This document shows, in pieces, positions 45,101 to 54,400 of a stretch of DNA of 64,000 bases. The DNA is from an uncultured Prevotellaceae bacterium. Lineage in GTDB: Bacteria; Bacteroidota; Bacteroidia; Bacteroidales; Bacteroidaceae. The notes under the pieces were generated by a model. The model was not told the origin of the DNA. It ran no database searches and worked only from the letters and a program-made list of their open reading frames with translations. Every line of letters begins with the position of its first letter. The first letter of the stretch is position 1. The stretch covers positions 1 through 64,000 of the forward strand of contig ONDA01000011.1 in assembly GCA_900316475.1 (NCBI GenBank), written 5' to 3'. The position numbers were made by a program, and so were the translations under genes.

Positions 45101-45675
45101 TGAGGAATGAAAGAGATACCAACCCCCTCCCAGTGAAGGAGGAAAGCGAATCTCCCGCAAAATCAGGTGCTCAAAGTAATTACGCCCCTCCCTATAGGGA
45201 GGGGGTGGGGGTGGGTCTCTTCGTCTCCGACTGCACCCTCGAGAGCGACCTCGAGATGTACTTCCCCGACCAGTATGTGCCCAGCGACTCCGAGCGTATG
45301 CTGCTCTACCGCGAACTCGACAACCTGAAGAACGACCAGGAGGTGGAAGCCTACCGCCAGCGACTTCAGGACCGCTTCGGCTCGATACCCGCCGTGGCCG
45401 AGGAGCTTATCCGCGTCGTGCCGCTGCGTCGCTACGGCAAGGAGTTAGGCTGCGAGAAAATCATGTTGAAGCAGGGACGGATGTTCCTCTATTTCGTCAA
45501 CAATCCCAATAGTCCCTACTACCAGAGCGATGCCTTCGGTCGCGTGCTCGACTATGTCGGCCATCATGTGCGCCGCTGTAACCTCCGCGAGCAAAACGGC
45601 AAGCGCTCCATGGTCATCACCGATGTGCCTACCGTGGAAGAGGCTGTCAGCGTCTTGCACGCCATTGCCCAGTAG
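42154..45675 (+). CDS. mfd: Transcription-repair coupling factor Mfd
   Basis: The 1173-residue translocase frees RNA polymerase stalled at DNA damage and recruits UvrA. Visible parts are the UvrB-like N-terminal domains, the RNA polymerase-interacting domain (FEVGDYVVHVDHGVGRFGG), and the helicase motifs GDVGFGKTEVAVRAAF, MVPTTVLAYQ, IDEEQKFGV and MSATPIPRTL. QMRGRVGRGN and the TRCF domain ending near the C-terminus follow. Two in-frame palindromic insertions are present: residues 392-417 (the 77-bp element) and about residues 990-1021 (NPLPVKEES..YREGVGVG). Both lie in loops and leave motifs intact. Confidence 0.96.
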   Translation: MTIQELCKQYASRPQVKALAKTMDKTGTHRIVLEGLVGSSAPLVFSCLALTEQPTILFILQDAEEAGYFYHDLTQLMGTECVLFFPSSYRRSVKYAQRDPANEILRTEVLSQVRSEETEMRNGHSLLYIVSYPEAVAEMVVTKKRLDSRTLSLQTGQTISTATIEQTLQDFGFREVDYVYEPGQYALRGSILDVYSFSSEFPFRIDFFGDEIDSIRTFEVEDQLSKSRREQVDIVPELAGETEDKESLLQFLPEQTLLAFRDYAYVADAIDRTYQEGFSRQAVTERLEEAATEMEQHEIEQQLRRECQLITGAQFRDEAERFRQILLARGEGRGANGGQTSTITFHTSAQPLFHKNFDLLAKTLEDYLLQGYQLFILADSHKQQERLKEILAPLSAPVGATNVRKSNEAPSGAVGGAFIPIDKTLHEGFIDADARACLLTDHQIFDRFHKYNLKSDKARTGKVALTLKEIQQFEVGDYVVHVDHGVGRFGGLVRMPQGDGYQEMIKITYQRGDAIYVSIHSLYKVSKYKSQDGGEAPRLSTLGTGQWERLKERTKKHIKDIARDLIKLYARRRREKGFAFSHDSYLQHELEASFLYEDTPDQLKATQDVKADMEQARPMDRLVCGDVGFGKTEVAVRAAFKAACDGKQVAVMVPTTVLAYQHYRTFQGRLKDMPVRVDYLTRARTAKQTKEVLKDLEDGKIDIIIGTHKLIGKTVKFKDLGLLIIDEEQKFGVSTKEKLRQMKSNVDTLTMSATPIPRTLQFSLVGARDLSVIQTPPPNRYPIQTEIHTFGADIIADAINFEMSRNGQVYFVNNRINQLQEIADMIHKYVPDARVAIGHGQMKPEELEQIILDFSNYDYDVLLSTTIVENGIDIPNANTIIINGAHYFGLSDLHQMRGRVGRGNRKAFCYLLAPPLAALPADSRRRLEALENFSDLGSGINIAMQDLDIRGAGNLLGAEQSGFISDLGYETYQKILNEAMAELRNERDTNPLPVKEESESPAKSGAQSNYAPPYREGVGVGLFVSDCTLESDLEMYFPDQYVPSDSERMLLYRELDNLKNDQEVEAYRQRLQDRFGSIPAVAEELIRVVPLRRYGKELGCEKIMLKQGRMFLYFVNNPNSPYYQSDAFGRVLDYVGHHVRRCNLREQNGKRSMVITDVPTVEEAVSVLHAIAQ
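43327..43403 (+). repeat. 77-bp protein-coding palindromic element, copy A (mfd)
   Basis: It starts GCCCCCCTTTC and ends GTAGGGGGGGC. It contains the inner hairpins AGCCCCC..GGGGGCT and GCCCCCTCGGGGGC. It is translated as APLSAPVGATNV..EAPSGAVGGA between RLKEIL and FIPIDKTLHEGF of Mfd. Length and frame are the same as in copies B and C. Confidence 0.92.
45122..45216 (+). repeat. Second type of in-frame palindromic insert in mfd
   Basis: ACCCCCTCCC near the left end and GGGAGGGGGT near the right end are inverse complements. The right part continues as GGGGGTGGG. About 32 residues are added between MAELRNERD and LFVSDCTLESDLEM of the Mfd C-terminal domain. It is unrelated in sequence to the 77-bp element. 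Confidence 0.75.
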
Positions 45676-45693
45676 TCGTGGGGTTGACGGCAT

Positions 45694-46251
45694 TTAGCGG
45701 CTACCTGCCCAGTTGAAACCGATGGTGACAAAGGCGTTATAGTTCGTCCAACGATTATTGTATTTCTCGTGTTCTATGAGACCTAAGTCAAAGCCCGTGT
45801 TGGCGTATAGTCGGCCAAAATTGAAACCTAAGCCGACGCGTACTGCCGCCTCGAAGTTTTCTGTCGTTCCTAAATAGCCGGCTATGCCACCAGCGAACGG
45901 TTGGAGAAACAGGTTGGGGGCTAAGTTAATGTGATAACTCATCAGCAATGGTACGTAACCCAGATGGTCTTCGTCATCACCATCCCAATCAATCTGTCCT
46001 TTGTTCATATAGTACAAACCGGTCTCAAGAAAGAGAGGTATGGGAGCAACCTGAAAATCTACACCGATACCGCCATGAGGGAAACCAATAGAAGACACGT
46101 CACCAGTGCTCTGAGAATAACCACCACGGATTCCCATGTGGAAACGGTCGGGTACGCGGTTGTTCTCTTTCTTCTTGAACTGTGCGTTCACGTTCAGCGA
46201 AACAGTCAGCATCATGACTGCCACAATCAATAATCGGATAGCTTCTTTCAT
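45694..46251 (-). CDS. Outer-membrane beta-barrel protein (PorT-like)
   Basis: The 185-residue protein has a signal peptide (MKEAIRLLIVAVMMLTVSLNVNA). Alternating strand patterns typical of a small eight-stranded barrel follow (FHMGIRGGYSQSTG, LFLETGLYYMNKG, YVPLLMSYHI, AVRVGLGFNFGRLY, NAFVTIGFNW). It ends in an aromatic near the C-terminus as outer-membrane proteins do. No specific function. Its -7 element TATATTTG is at 46292-46299 on the minus strand. It is convergent with mfd, with an 18-base gap. Confidence 0.8.
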   Translation of the reverse strand: MKEAIRLLIVAVMMLTVSLNVNAQFKKKENNRVPDRFHMGIRGGYSQSTGDVSSIGFPHGGIGVDFQVAPIPLFLETGLYYMNKGQIDWDGDDEDHLGYVPLLMSYHINLAPNLFLQPFAGGIAGYLGTTENFEAAVRVGLGFNFGRLYANTGFDLGLIEHEKYNNRWTNYNAFVTIGFNWAGSR

Positions 46252-46291
46252 AATTTTCCGTTTTTGAATTGGTTAATAATAATAGATGGCG

Positions 46292-46299
46292 CAAATATA
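46292..46299 (-). promoter_or_regulatory. -7 element of the outer-membrane protein gene
   Basis: Minus-strand TATATTTG fits TAnnTTTG 40 bases before the start. Confidence 0.5.
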
Positions 46300-46401
46300 C
46301 GACTTTTCCGTGACAAATGCAAATAATATCCGATTTTTTTCCTTTTGACGGTTAATTCACCGCAGAAAACAAAATGATTTGTGGCGTGCTGTTAAAACAA
46401 A

Positions 46402-46462
46402 ACACACCCACCCCAACGTTTGCCCTGTGCTTATGGGCGTTTCGAAGCATTGGGGGGGTGTT
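46402..46462 (-). terminator. Terminator-like stem after the GH10 gene
   Basis: On the minus strand AACACCCCCCCAATG pairs with CGTTGGGGTGGGTGT across a 30-base loop and runs into TTTTGTTTT, just past the xylanase stop. Confidence 0.6.
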
Positions 46463-46471
46463 GGTAAGGAT

Positions 46472-48355
46472 TTACTTTATCAAGACCTTTTTGTCGTTTG
46501 AGATGTAGATGCCTGCGGGCAACTCATCCAGTGAGGTGGCCATCATCGGCATTCCTTTGAGGTTGTAGATGCCTTTCGAGGCGTCCGTCTTCTCGTTGGC
46601 CTCGACGTTGCCAATGCCGGTAACCTCGGGTTCGCCGCCGTTCAGTCCACGCACGAAGCCGGCGTAGACGTGCTTGCGGTAGTAGTTCAGGTCCCAGATA
46701 CCTACCGGTGTGTTGGCGCGCCATCCGCTGTTTTCTGGCGAGTCGGTCGTACACCACTGGCAGATGCCCCATTGCTGTGCGGGAGGTATGATGGTGAGAT
46801 ACTGCTTGATGATCCACTCATAGAAATCAGCCATCTTCTTGTGCTGTGCCTCAGTCATGCTGTTCGTGGGGACGCTTTTGCCGCTGGCATTGTTGTAGCC
46901 CATGTCCAGCTCGCTGACGCGCACCAGTTTGCCCGACTTCGCCATGAGCTTGAACATACCCGTGATGGCATTCTTCAGGGCATCCTGAGCCGAGCTTTTC
47001 TCGTTGTAAGAGATGTGCATCTGCGTGCCGATACCGTCAATCTTCGTCACACCGTCGTTCTCCCACTTCTTGATCCAGTTGACGAGCGACCAGAGTTTAT
47101 TGCTGGCAGTGATGCCGTCCTTGGTCTTCATGTCCCAGGTGCCCTCCAGGTTGTAGTCGTTGATAAAGAGCTTTATGTCGGCAGGCCCGTACTTACGTGC
47201 CAGCCGGCAAGCCTGACGGACGTACTCCAGTGAACCCATATAGTCCTGCCAATAGAATGCGTCGCCGCCGACGTCCCAGGTGGCATCGGGGGCGCCATCG
47301 GGGTTGTAATCTTTCGAGTGCTGCAGCAGGTAGTTGCCTTGGCCGTCGTTGCCGCCTCCGGAGATGGCCTCGTTGACGAGGTCCCAGGCCTTGACCTTAC
47401 CACCACAGGCGTTCATCATGCCTTTGATCCATTTATCCATCGCATAGACCAGCGTGTCGTGCATTTCCTTAGCTGTCTGAGGAACGAGAGGCCGCGAGTT
47501 ACCTTCTATCTTGATGGACTTAATGTAAACGTCGCCGACGTAGTTGGGCACCTGGACGAGTAAGAAGCTGTTTGCCATCGTAGGCTTGACGTTTACTTCT
47601 ACGTCTTTCCACTCGTTGGTGAAGTTGGCACTGAAGTTATAGCCGCCGCCCCAGTCGCCGAGCTTGCACGCCAGCTTGCCCGATTTCGTGCCCTTGACGG
47701 TTATCGTCATCTTGTAGCTCTGGCCGGTGGTCAGCAGGATGTTTTCCATAGCCACGAACTGCACCTCGTAGGAATACGATTTCGTGGAAGTGACCTTCAG
47801 ACCGTTGGTGCCGTCAAAGCTGATGCTGAAGCCGAACTTCGTCTTGTCAGCCGTCCACCCCGTGGTCTGCTGTGTGCGGAAGTCCTTGCTGGCAATCACC
47901 TGGTACGACGCTTCGCCGTTGGGGTCGGGCTTGTCGGCCAGCAAACTCAGTAGCCAGCCCTTTGCCTGCTGTGAGTGCCAGGCCAGTGTGTGACCATAGA
48001 CGCTGAGGCCTGCGCTGGTGGCAGTGTTGACGTAGTTCTTGACGGTAGTAAAGTTCATGTTGCCATATTTGTCAACACAACTGGCCATCTTCATGGCGTT
48101 GCCGGCAACCGTCTCGTTGAAGTTCTTGTTGGTCAAGTTCTTGATCAGCGACTTGTTCAGATAGTCGTTGACGGTAGTGCCTGCACCCAACTTGAAGTTG
48201 GGGTACTTCTCGTGGTCGACGTACTCTTTGAGAGCCTTATAGTTGTCAAGATAACGGTAGGCCTCATTGTTTGGTTTGCCCAGTTCAAATTTCTGCTGTG
48301 CGACAGCCGTAGCTGACAGGCAGACTAAGAGTAGTAATGAATAAAGTTTTTTCAT
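46472..48355 (-). CDS. GH10 endo-1,4-beta-xylanase with an internal carbohydrate-binding module
   Basis: The 627-residue exported enzyme (signal MKKLYSLLLLVCLSATAVAQ) starts a family 10 barrel up to about residue 137 (LKLGAG.., SVYGHTLAWHSQ). It is then interrupted by a beta-sandwich of about 150 residues (SYQVIASKDF..YIKSIKIEGN), a CBM4/22-type module. The barrel resumes with the acid/base glutamate E329 in AWDLVNEA and nucleophile E482 in VRVSELDMG. This split layout is known from Prevotella and Bacteroides xylanases. The tail (GIYNLKG..GIYISNDKKVLIK) resembles an export sorting tail. It should cut xylan at the surface. The mRNA leader carries a tandem repeat. Confidence 0.93.
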   Translation of the reverse strand: MKKLYSLLLLVCLSATAVAQQKFELGKPNNEAYRYLDNYKALKEYVDHEKYPNFKLGAGTTVNDYLNKSLIKNLTNKNFNETVAGNAMKMASCVDKYGNMNFTTVKNYVNTATSAGLSVYGHTLAWHSQQAKGWLLSLLADKPDPNGEASYQVIASKDFRTQQTTGWTADKTKFGFSISFDGTNGLKVTSTKSYSYEVQFVAMENILLTTGQSYKMTITVKGTKSGKLACKLGDWGGGYNFSANFTNEWKDVEVNVKPTMANSFLLVQVPNYVGDVYIKSIKIEGNSRPLVPQTAKEMHDTLVYAMDKWIKGMMNACGGKVKAWDLVNEAISGGGNDGQGNYLLQHSKDYNPDGAPDATWDVGGDAFYWQDYMGSLEYVRQACRLARKYGPADIKLFINDYNLEGTWDMKTKDGITASNKLWSLVNWIKKWENDGVTKIDGIGTQMHISYNEKSSAQDALKNAITGMFKLMAKSGKLVRVSELDMGYNNASGKSVPTNSMTEAQHKKMADFYEWIIKQYLTIIPPAQQWGICQWCTTDSPENSGWRANTPVGIWDLNYYRKHVYAGFVRGLNGGEPEVTGIGNVEANEKTDASKGIYNLKGMPMMATSLDELPAGIYISNDKKVLIK

Positions 48356-48367
48356 TCTGTTATATTT

Positions 48368-48500
48368 TACAGGAGTACTTTTTTCGACAGGAGTACAGAA
48401 GTACTTTTTTCGACAGGAGTACAGGAGTACTTTTTTCTGACAGGAGTACAGGAGTACTTTTTTCGACAGGAGTACAGGAGTACTTATTTCGACAGGAGTA
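48368..48500. repeat. 26-bp tandem repeat in the xylanase 5' leader
   Basis: About five copies of a 26-base unit containing CAGGAGTACAGGAGTACTTTTTT stand between the -7 element and the start codon. In the mRNA each unit reads AAAAAAGUACUCCUGUACUCCUG, with self-complementary GUAC pieces. Confidence 0.85.
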
Positions 48501-48512
48501 GAATTCCAGATG

Positions 48513-48520
48513 CAAAGATA
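48513..48520 (-). promoter_or_regulatory. -7 element of the GH10 gene
   Basis: Minus-strand TATCTTTG is an exact match about 158 bases upstream of the xylanase ATG, placing the tandem repeat in the transcribed leader. Confidence 0.6.
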
Positions 48521-48626
48521 CGAAAGATTTTTGAAATAATGATTGGAAATGTATTTTGTTCTACTGGTTTTTATTATGAGTTAACATTTAGAGAGCGTTT
48601 GGTAACGACTCGGTACTGCATTCCGC

Positions 48627-48668
48627 AAAAAAAACCTGACGAGTGTGCTTTTCAGCAAACCCGTCAGG
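48627..48668 (-). terminator. Intrinsic terminator of clpB
   Basis: On the minus strand CCTGACG and CGTCAGG (48662-48668 and 48635-48641) form a stem followed by eight Ts, 30 bases past the clpB stop. Confidence 0.85.
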
Positions 48669-48697
48669 GAACCATATTTCTACTTGCAGGCTTAGAG

Positions 48698-51229
48698 TCA
48701 GTTGCGGAAGACTAAGCCGTCGCCGAACTCGTCAACGATGATGGGCTTGTCGCGGTCCACCTCGTCGGCCAGCAACTTCTTCGACAGGTCGTTGAGGACG
48801 AGCTGCTGTATCGCGCGCTTCACGGGACGGGCACCGAAGTCCGGGTCGTAACCCTCCTGTGCCAGGTAGTTGATGGCCTGCGGCGTCACCTCAAGACGGA
48901 AGCCCTGCGGCTCCAGCATCTCCTGCACCTTACGTATCTGCAGGCGCACCACGTCGGCAATCTGTTCGCGCGTCAGCGGCTGGAAGGTGATAATCTCGTC
49001 GATACGGTTCAGGAACTCCGGTCGCATCGTCATGCGCAGCTGCTCGCGGGTAGCGTTGCTGGTCATGATGATGATGGTGTTCTTGAAGTTTGCCGTCCGT
49101 CCCTTATTGTCGGTGAGCCGTCCGTCGTCGAGTACCTGCAGCAGGATGTTGAACACGTCGGGGTGAGCCTTCTCAATCTCGTCGAAGAGTACGACGGAGT
49201 ACGGCTTGCGGCGCACGGCCTCTGTCAGCTGTCCACCCTCGTCGTAGCCCACGTAGCCCGGAGGTGCACCGATGAGTCGGCTGACGGTGTGCTTTTCCTG
49301 ATATTCCGACATGTCGATACGCGTCATCATCGTCTCGTCGTTGAAGAGGTACTCAGCCAGTGTCTTGGCCAGTTCCGTCTTACCGACACCCGTGGTGCCG
49401 AGGAAGATGAACGAGGCGATAGGCCGTTTCGGGTCTTGCAGTCCGGCACGCGAGCGGCGCACGGCATCGCTGACGGCGGTGATGGCCTCGTCCTGTCCGA
49501 TGACACGGCGGTGCAGTTCCTCTTCGAGATGCAGCAGTTTTTCACGTTCGCTCTGCATCATGCGGTTGACGGGGATGCCCGTCCAGCGGGAGACGACCTC
49601 AGCGATGTCGTCGGCGGTGACCTCCTCGCGGACGAGCGAGTTGCCGCCCTGGGCAGAAGCCAGTTGGGTTTGGATGCCCTTGATGTCGTCCTCAAGTGCT
49701 TTCAGCTTCGAGTAGCGTATTTCGGCCACCCGTCCGTAGTCGCCCTCGCGCTCAGCACGTTCAGCCTCCAGTCGCAGGTTCTCCATCTCCTGCTTGTCCT
49801 GTTGGATTTTGTTGATGAGCTGACGTTCGCCCTCCCACTTGGCGCGGAACTGCGTTTCCTGCTCGCGGAGTTCGGCGATGTCGCGGTCGAGCTGTGAGAG
49901 TTTTGTGTCAGCGGGTGAACCGCTGGCCGCATTCGTTTCGCGCTTGATGCTTTCGCGTTCGATTTCGAGCTGGGCCAGTCGGCGGGTAATCTCGTCGAGC
50001 TCCTCGGGCACGGAGTCGCGCTCCATGCGCAGTTTGGCGGCAGCCTCGTCCATCAGGTCGATGGCCTTGTCGGGCAGGAAGCGCTCGCTGATGTACCGTT
50101 CCGACAGTTGGACGGCCGCTATACAGGCATCGTCCTGGATACGCACCTTGTGGTGGTTCTCGTAGCGCTCCTTCAGACCACGCAGGATGCTGATGGCGCT
50201 CAGTTCGTCAGGCTCGTCGACCATCACCGTCTGGAAGCGGCGCTCCAGTGCCTTGTCCTTCTCGAAGTACTTCTGGTATTCGTTCAGCGTTGTGGCACCG
50301 ATGGCGCGCAGTTCGCCACGGGCCAGTGCCGGTTTCAGGATGTTGGCAGCATCCATGGCACCCTCGCCACCGCCTGCTCCCACCAGCGTGTGAATCTCGT
50401 CGATGAAGAGGATGATACGCCCCTCGGCCTTTGTCACCTCGTTGATGACCGACTTCAGACGCTCCTCGAACTCGCCTTTGTACTTCGCACCAGCTACCAG
50501 CGCACCCATATCGAGCGAGTAGAGCTGTTTGTCTTTCAAGTTCTCAGGCACGTCGCCACGGACGATACGGCCTGCCAGTCCCTCGACGATAGCCGTCTTA
50601 CCCGTACCCGGCTCGCCAATCAGTATCGGGTTGTTCTTGGTGCGTCGCGACAGGATTTGCAGCAGTCGGCGAATCTCGTCGTCGCGGCCAATCACAGGGT
50701 CAAGCTTACCCTTGCGGGCGAGTTCGACCAGGTTCTTGGCGTACTTCTCCAGCGACTGGTAGTTGTCGTCGGCACTCTGCGACTGAACCTTCTGCCCCTG
50801 GCGCAGTTCCTGAATGGCCTTCTGCATCTCTTTCTCCGTGCAGCCGGCATCCTTCATGATGCGGGCGGCCGTGCTGTTCACGGTGAGCAGTGCCAGCAGT
50901 ATAGGTTCGCACGCCACAAACTCATCGCCCTGTTTCTGGGCATAGTCCTGCGCTTTCACCAGCACCTGGTTTGATTCGTTTGAGAGGTATGGCTGTCCGC
51001 CACCTTCGATGCGGGGCAGGTGCTTCAGTTCCTGGTCAACGAGCAGCTCAATCTGCTGGACGTTGACGCTGAGCTTCTGGAACAGGAATGTGCAGACGTC
51101 CTTGGCCTTCTCCAGCACACCTTTTAACAGATGTACGGGTTCGATAACCTGTTGTCCGCCTAATTGTGCACGGTTGACGGCTTGCTGTACCGCCTCCTGT
51201 GCTTTGATGGTAAACTTGTCTAATGTCAT
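48698..51229 (-). CDS. clpB: Disaggregase chaperone ClpB
   Basis: The 843-residue Hsp100 protein has the N-domain, AAA1 with [13 protein letters not shown] and the pore loop [12 protein letters not shown], and a long M-domain coiled coil (about residues 400-520). AAA2 follows with [26 protein letters not shown] and [11 protein letters not shown]. With DnaK it resolubilises aggregated proteins. Between the sensor TSN and [10 protein letters not shown] only about ten residues are present, where E. coli ClpB has roughly thirty, which shortens AAA2. The start has an AGGAGG ribosome-binding site, uncommon in this phylum, and two possible operators lie upstream at 51300-51335. Confidence 0.95.
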   Translation of the reverse strand: MTLDKFTIKAQEAVQQAVNRAQLGGQQVIEPVHLLKGVLEKAKDVCTFLFQKLSVNVQQIELLVDQELKHLPRIEGGGQPYLSNESNQVLVKAQDYAQKQGDEFVACEPILLALLTVNSTAARIMKDAGCTEKEMQKAIQELRQGQKVQSQSADDNYQSLEKYAKNLVELARKGKLDPVIGRDDEIRRLLQILSRRTKNNPILIGEPGTGKTAIVEGLAGRIVRGDVPENLKDKQLYSLDMGALVAGAKYKGEFEERLKSVINEVTKAEGRIILFIDEIHTLVGAGGGEGAMDAANILKPALARGELRAIGATTLNEYQKYFEKDKALERRFQTVMVDEPDELSAISILRGLKERYENHHKVRIQDDACIAAVQLSERYISERFLPDKAIDLMDEAAAKLRMERDSVPEELDEITRRLAQLEIERESIKRETNAASGSPADTKLSQLDRDIAELREQETQFRAKWEGERQLINKIQQDKQEMENLRLEAERAEREGDYGRVAEIRYSKLKALEDDIKGIQTQLASAQGGNSLVREEVTADDIAEVVSRWTGIPVNRMMQSEREKLLHLEEELHRRVIGQDEAITAVSDAVRRSRAGLQDPKRPIASFIFLGTTGVGKTELAKTLAEYLFNDETMMTRIDMSEYQEKHTVSRLIGAPPGYVGYDEGGQLTEAVRRKPYSVVLFDEIEKAHPDVFNILLQVLDDGRLTDNKGRTANFKNTIIIMTSNATREQLRMTMRPEFLNRIDEIITFQPLTREQIADVVRLQIRKVQEMLEPQGFRLEVTPQAINYLAQEGYDPDFGARPVKRAIQQLVLNDLSKKLLADEVDRDKPIIVDEFGDGLVFRN

Positions 51230-51237
51230 AATTGTTT

Positions 51238-51243
51238 CCTCCT
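51238..51243 (-). promoter_or_regulatory. Strong Shine-Dalgarno site of clpB
   Basis: Minus-strand AGGAGG stands eight bases before the clpB ATG. Most genes in this window lack such a site, as is usual in Bacteroidota. Confidence 0.7.
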
Positions 51244-51299
51244 ATTTATTTTATTGTTCTGCTGAATGAGCCACAAACAATGTGCCGAATGGTGTGAGA

Positions 51300-51335
51300 C
51301 CGACAAAACGGCAGGAGAATCTGACGAATTGACAG
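51300..51335. promoter_or_regulatory. Two candidate operators upstream of clpB
   Basis: CCGACAAAACGGCAG (51300-51314) and CTGACGAATTGACAG (51321-51335) share the form C[CT]GAC-N5-G[AG]CAG, imperfectly dyad-symmetric. They are spaced 21 bases start to start, about two helix turns. They lie 70-105 bases upstream of the clpB start and could bind a heat-shock regulator. No regulator is identified. Confidence 0.4.
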
Positions 51336-51395
51336 AAAATCGTTAAACTTTCATATTTTCATGCATTGTAGGCAGGGGGTGTCGGGAAAAGTTGT

Positions 51396-51403
51396 TATCT
51401 TTG
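51396..51403 (+). promoter_or_regulatory. -7 element of the macroglobulin operon
   Basis: TATCTTTG is an exact consensus match 32 bases before ATG 51436. Confidence 0.6.
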
Positions 51404-51435
51404 CAGTTGATGTTTCTATTTTAATAAGGAATGAT

Positions 51436-54400
51436 ATGAGAACAGTGTTGTTTGTTTTGATGACGTTGGTGAGTATGGCTATTCAAGGACAGACTTATGA
51501 TGCGCTTTGGCAGCAGGCCAAGGTGGCGGAGGAAAGAGATCTGCTGCGCACGCAATATGATGTGTTGATGAAGATTGCGCAGAAGGCGGAGAAGGAAGGG
51601 CAGTTCGGACAGCTGATGGCCGCCGAACTGGCTGGTAGCCGGACGATGGCAATCATCAGTCCCGACTCTTTGCAGCCCGCCGTGGAGCGTATGGAGCAGC
51701 GTCGGCAGCAGACGAAAGACAAGGCACTGGCAGCGGTCTATGCCGTCGTGCTGAAAAAGGTCTACGAGGACAACCGCCAGCTGGAGAAACGCTATGACTT
51801 CAGCGTGACGCTTGATGCTGCAACCTGTGCACGGCTGGCTTCCGTCAAGGCTGCCGCCTACAAACCGCTGACCGTTATCGGCCGCAACAGCAAGCTCTTC
51901 GACGACGATATGCTGAGCGTGGTGGGCTATGAACTGAAGGACTTCCGCCCCCTGCACGACTATTATCAGAAAGCAGGCAACCGTACCGCCACCCTGATGA
52001 CCGCCTTGGAACTGGCGCGCCAGCAGCGTCCTTTGGGCAAAGTTAGCTATTCCGATGCACCATATATCCATACTTTAGACTCACTGATAGACAGCTACGG
52101 CGACGTAGCGGAGGTGGCTGAGGTGGTTATTGACCGCTATCGGTATATGAGTGTCCATACCGATGCTACGCCCGCACAGGAGTGGGAGTATCTGAATGAT
52201 GCTATCAGTCGCTGGGGCAGCTATGACCGTATAAACGAGTTGCGAAATGCTCAGAACAATATGTCGGCGCGACAGTTCCATGCGGAATTGCCGACGCGAG
52301 TGGTCATGCCCGGACAGACACAGACCATGAAACTCTCGGAGCTGCGTAACATCGACCAGCTGACGTACCGCATTTATCGTGTCGACGTGAATGGCGACAC
52401 CGACCTGAATCCTAATAATGACAAGGACTATAAGAAACTGAAGAACCATATTGCCAAGAATCCGGAGGTTACGGGCACGCTGGCGTGCGGCGGTCATCAG
52501 GTGTACGAGCTGTTTGATGACACCCTCCAGGTGCAGGCTCTTCCCGTGGGCGTCTATCTCGTTGAGATGGAAAGCACGCCTGCTACCAAGGTGTCGCGCC
52601 AGCTTCTATTCGTCAGCAATGTGCGAACACTGATGGAGAACCTGCCCGGCAGCCGTCAGCGCTACGTGGTGGTGGATGCCGTTGAGGGACAGCCCATCAA
52701 GGGGGCTACCATAGAGCTGCGGGGCTATGCCAACGGACGCGGCGGTCAGTTGCTTGCCTGGCTGAAGACCGATGCCAAAGGCGAAGCATCCTATCAATAT
52801 GACAAGCAGCGTCCTACGCAGATATATGCTTACACCTCGGCAGACAAAGCTTGTCCGCCGAAAGACTATTACGGCAACTTCTCCTATTATGACAACGACC
52901 GCCGTGCGGAGCGGGCACAGCTGTTTACCGACCGTGCTATCTACCGTCCCGGACAGACCGTCCATGTGGCCGCCGTTGCATACGAAGTGCTTCATGGCTA
53001 CGAGCAGAAAGCACTGGCCGACAAACAGCTGACGCTGACACTTCGCGACGCCAACTACAAGGAGGTAGCCCAACGAACGCTGACCACCGACCGCTTCGGC
53101 ACCTGCGCCACCGACTTCACGCTGCCCTCCAACGGACTGACGGGTAACTTCAGTATAGAGATGCAGAATGGCAGATGCCACTTCCGCGTGGAGGAATACA
53201 AGCGACCGACGTTTGAGGTGAAGTTCGACGAGTTCAAAGAGGACTACAAGGATGGCGACACCATTACCGTCCGTGGCATGGCCCGCTCATACGCCGGTGT
53301 GCCCATTCAGGGTGCCAAGGTGAAGTACAGCATCGAACGCCGTCGCGCACTCTGGTGGTGGAGCTATTCGTCATACTGGAATGTGGGCGTCATCGGCGAG
53401 AATACCGAAGATGAAGATGTGGCCGAGGGCGAGACGGTGACCGCTGCCGATGGCTCGTTCACGGTACAGATGCCGATGTGTCTGCCTAAGACCGACTATC
53501 CCGCTTTCTATAACTTCGTATGCCGTGCCGATGTGACCGACATCGGCGGCGAGACCCACAACGCCCAGAAGTCGTTGCCGCTGGGTAATCGCAAGACCGC
53601 CTTTACCGTCGACGTTACTGAGCAGATGCGCCTCGACGAGCTGCAGCCCGTGGTGTTCCACCTGCGCAATGCGGCCAGCAATGATATGGATGCGCCCGTG
53701 AGGTACCGTGTGGATGCTGCGCAATGGCTGACGGCAAAGACCAGTACGCCCGTCAAGCTGCCTAAGATGAAGAGTGGGCGCCACGAGATAGAGGCCGTCT
53801 GCCATGGTGACACGGTGAAGCGTTCGTTCACCGTCTTCTCGCTCGACGATCAGCGGCCTGTCGTGGAGACCGACGACTGGTTCTACGTCTCCGACTATCA
53901 GTTCCCACGCGACGGAAAGCCCGTCACCGTACAGGTTGGTTCGTCGGCTAAGGACGTCCATATTGTCTACAGCATCATCAGTGGCGACCGGGTGATAGAG
54001 AGTGGCGCCGTGGAGCGTTCCAATGAGTTGCTGAACCGTAAGTTTACGTACAAACCGGAATACGGCAACGGCTTGCTGCTCACCTTTGCCTGGATGAAGC
54101 AGGGACGCTGCTACAGCCATGACGTGCAGCTGCAGCGCCCGCTGCCCGATAAGAAACTGCGGTTGGAGTGGCAGACTTTCCGCGACCGGCTCACGCCAGG
54201 CCAGCAGGAGGAATGGTCGCTGACGGTGAAGACGCCCGACGGCCAACCCGCCGACGCCCAGCTGATGGCCACCTTATATGATAAGAGTCTCGACCACTTT
54301 GTTAATCATCGTTGGGGGTTCTACCCCTACTCGTGGCTGGCCATGCCCAGCACCAGCTGGCAGTTCGGAACGTGGAACTCCCTGCGGCTCAGTGGTGTGC

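Noticed and set aside
48368-48500. CRISPR array upstream of the xylanase
   Set aside because: Units are contiguous 26-base tandem copies without distinct spacers.
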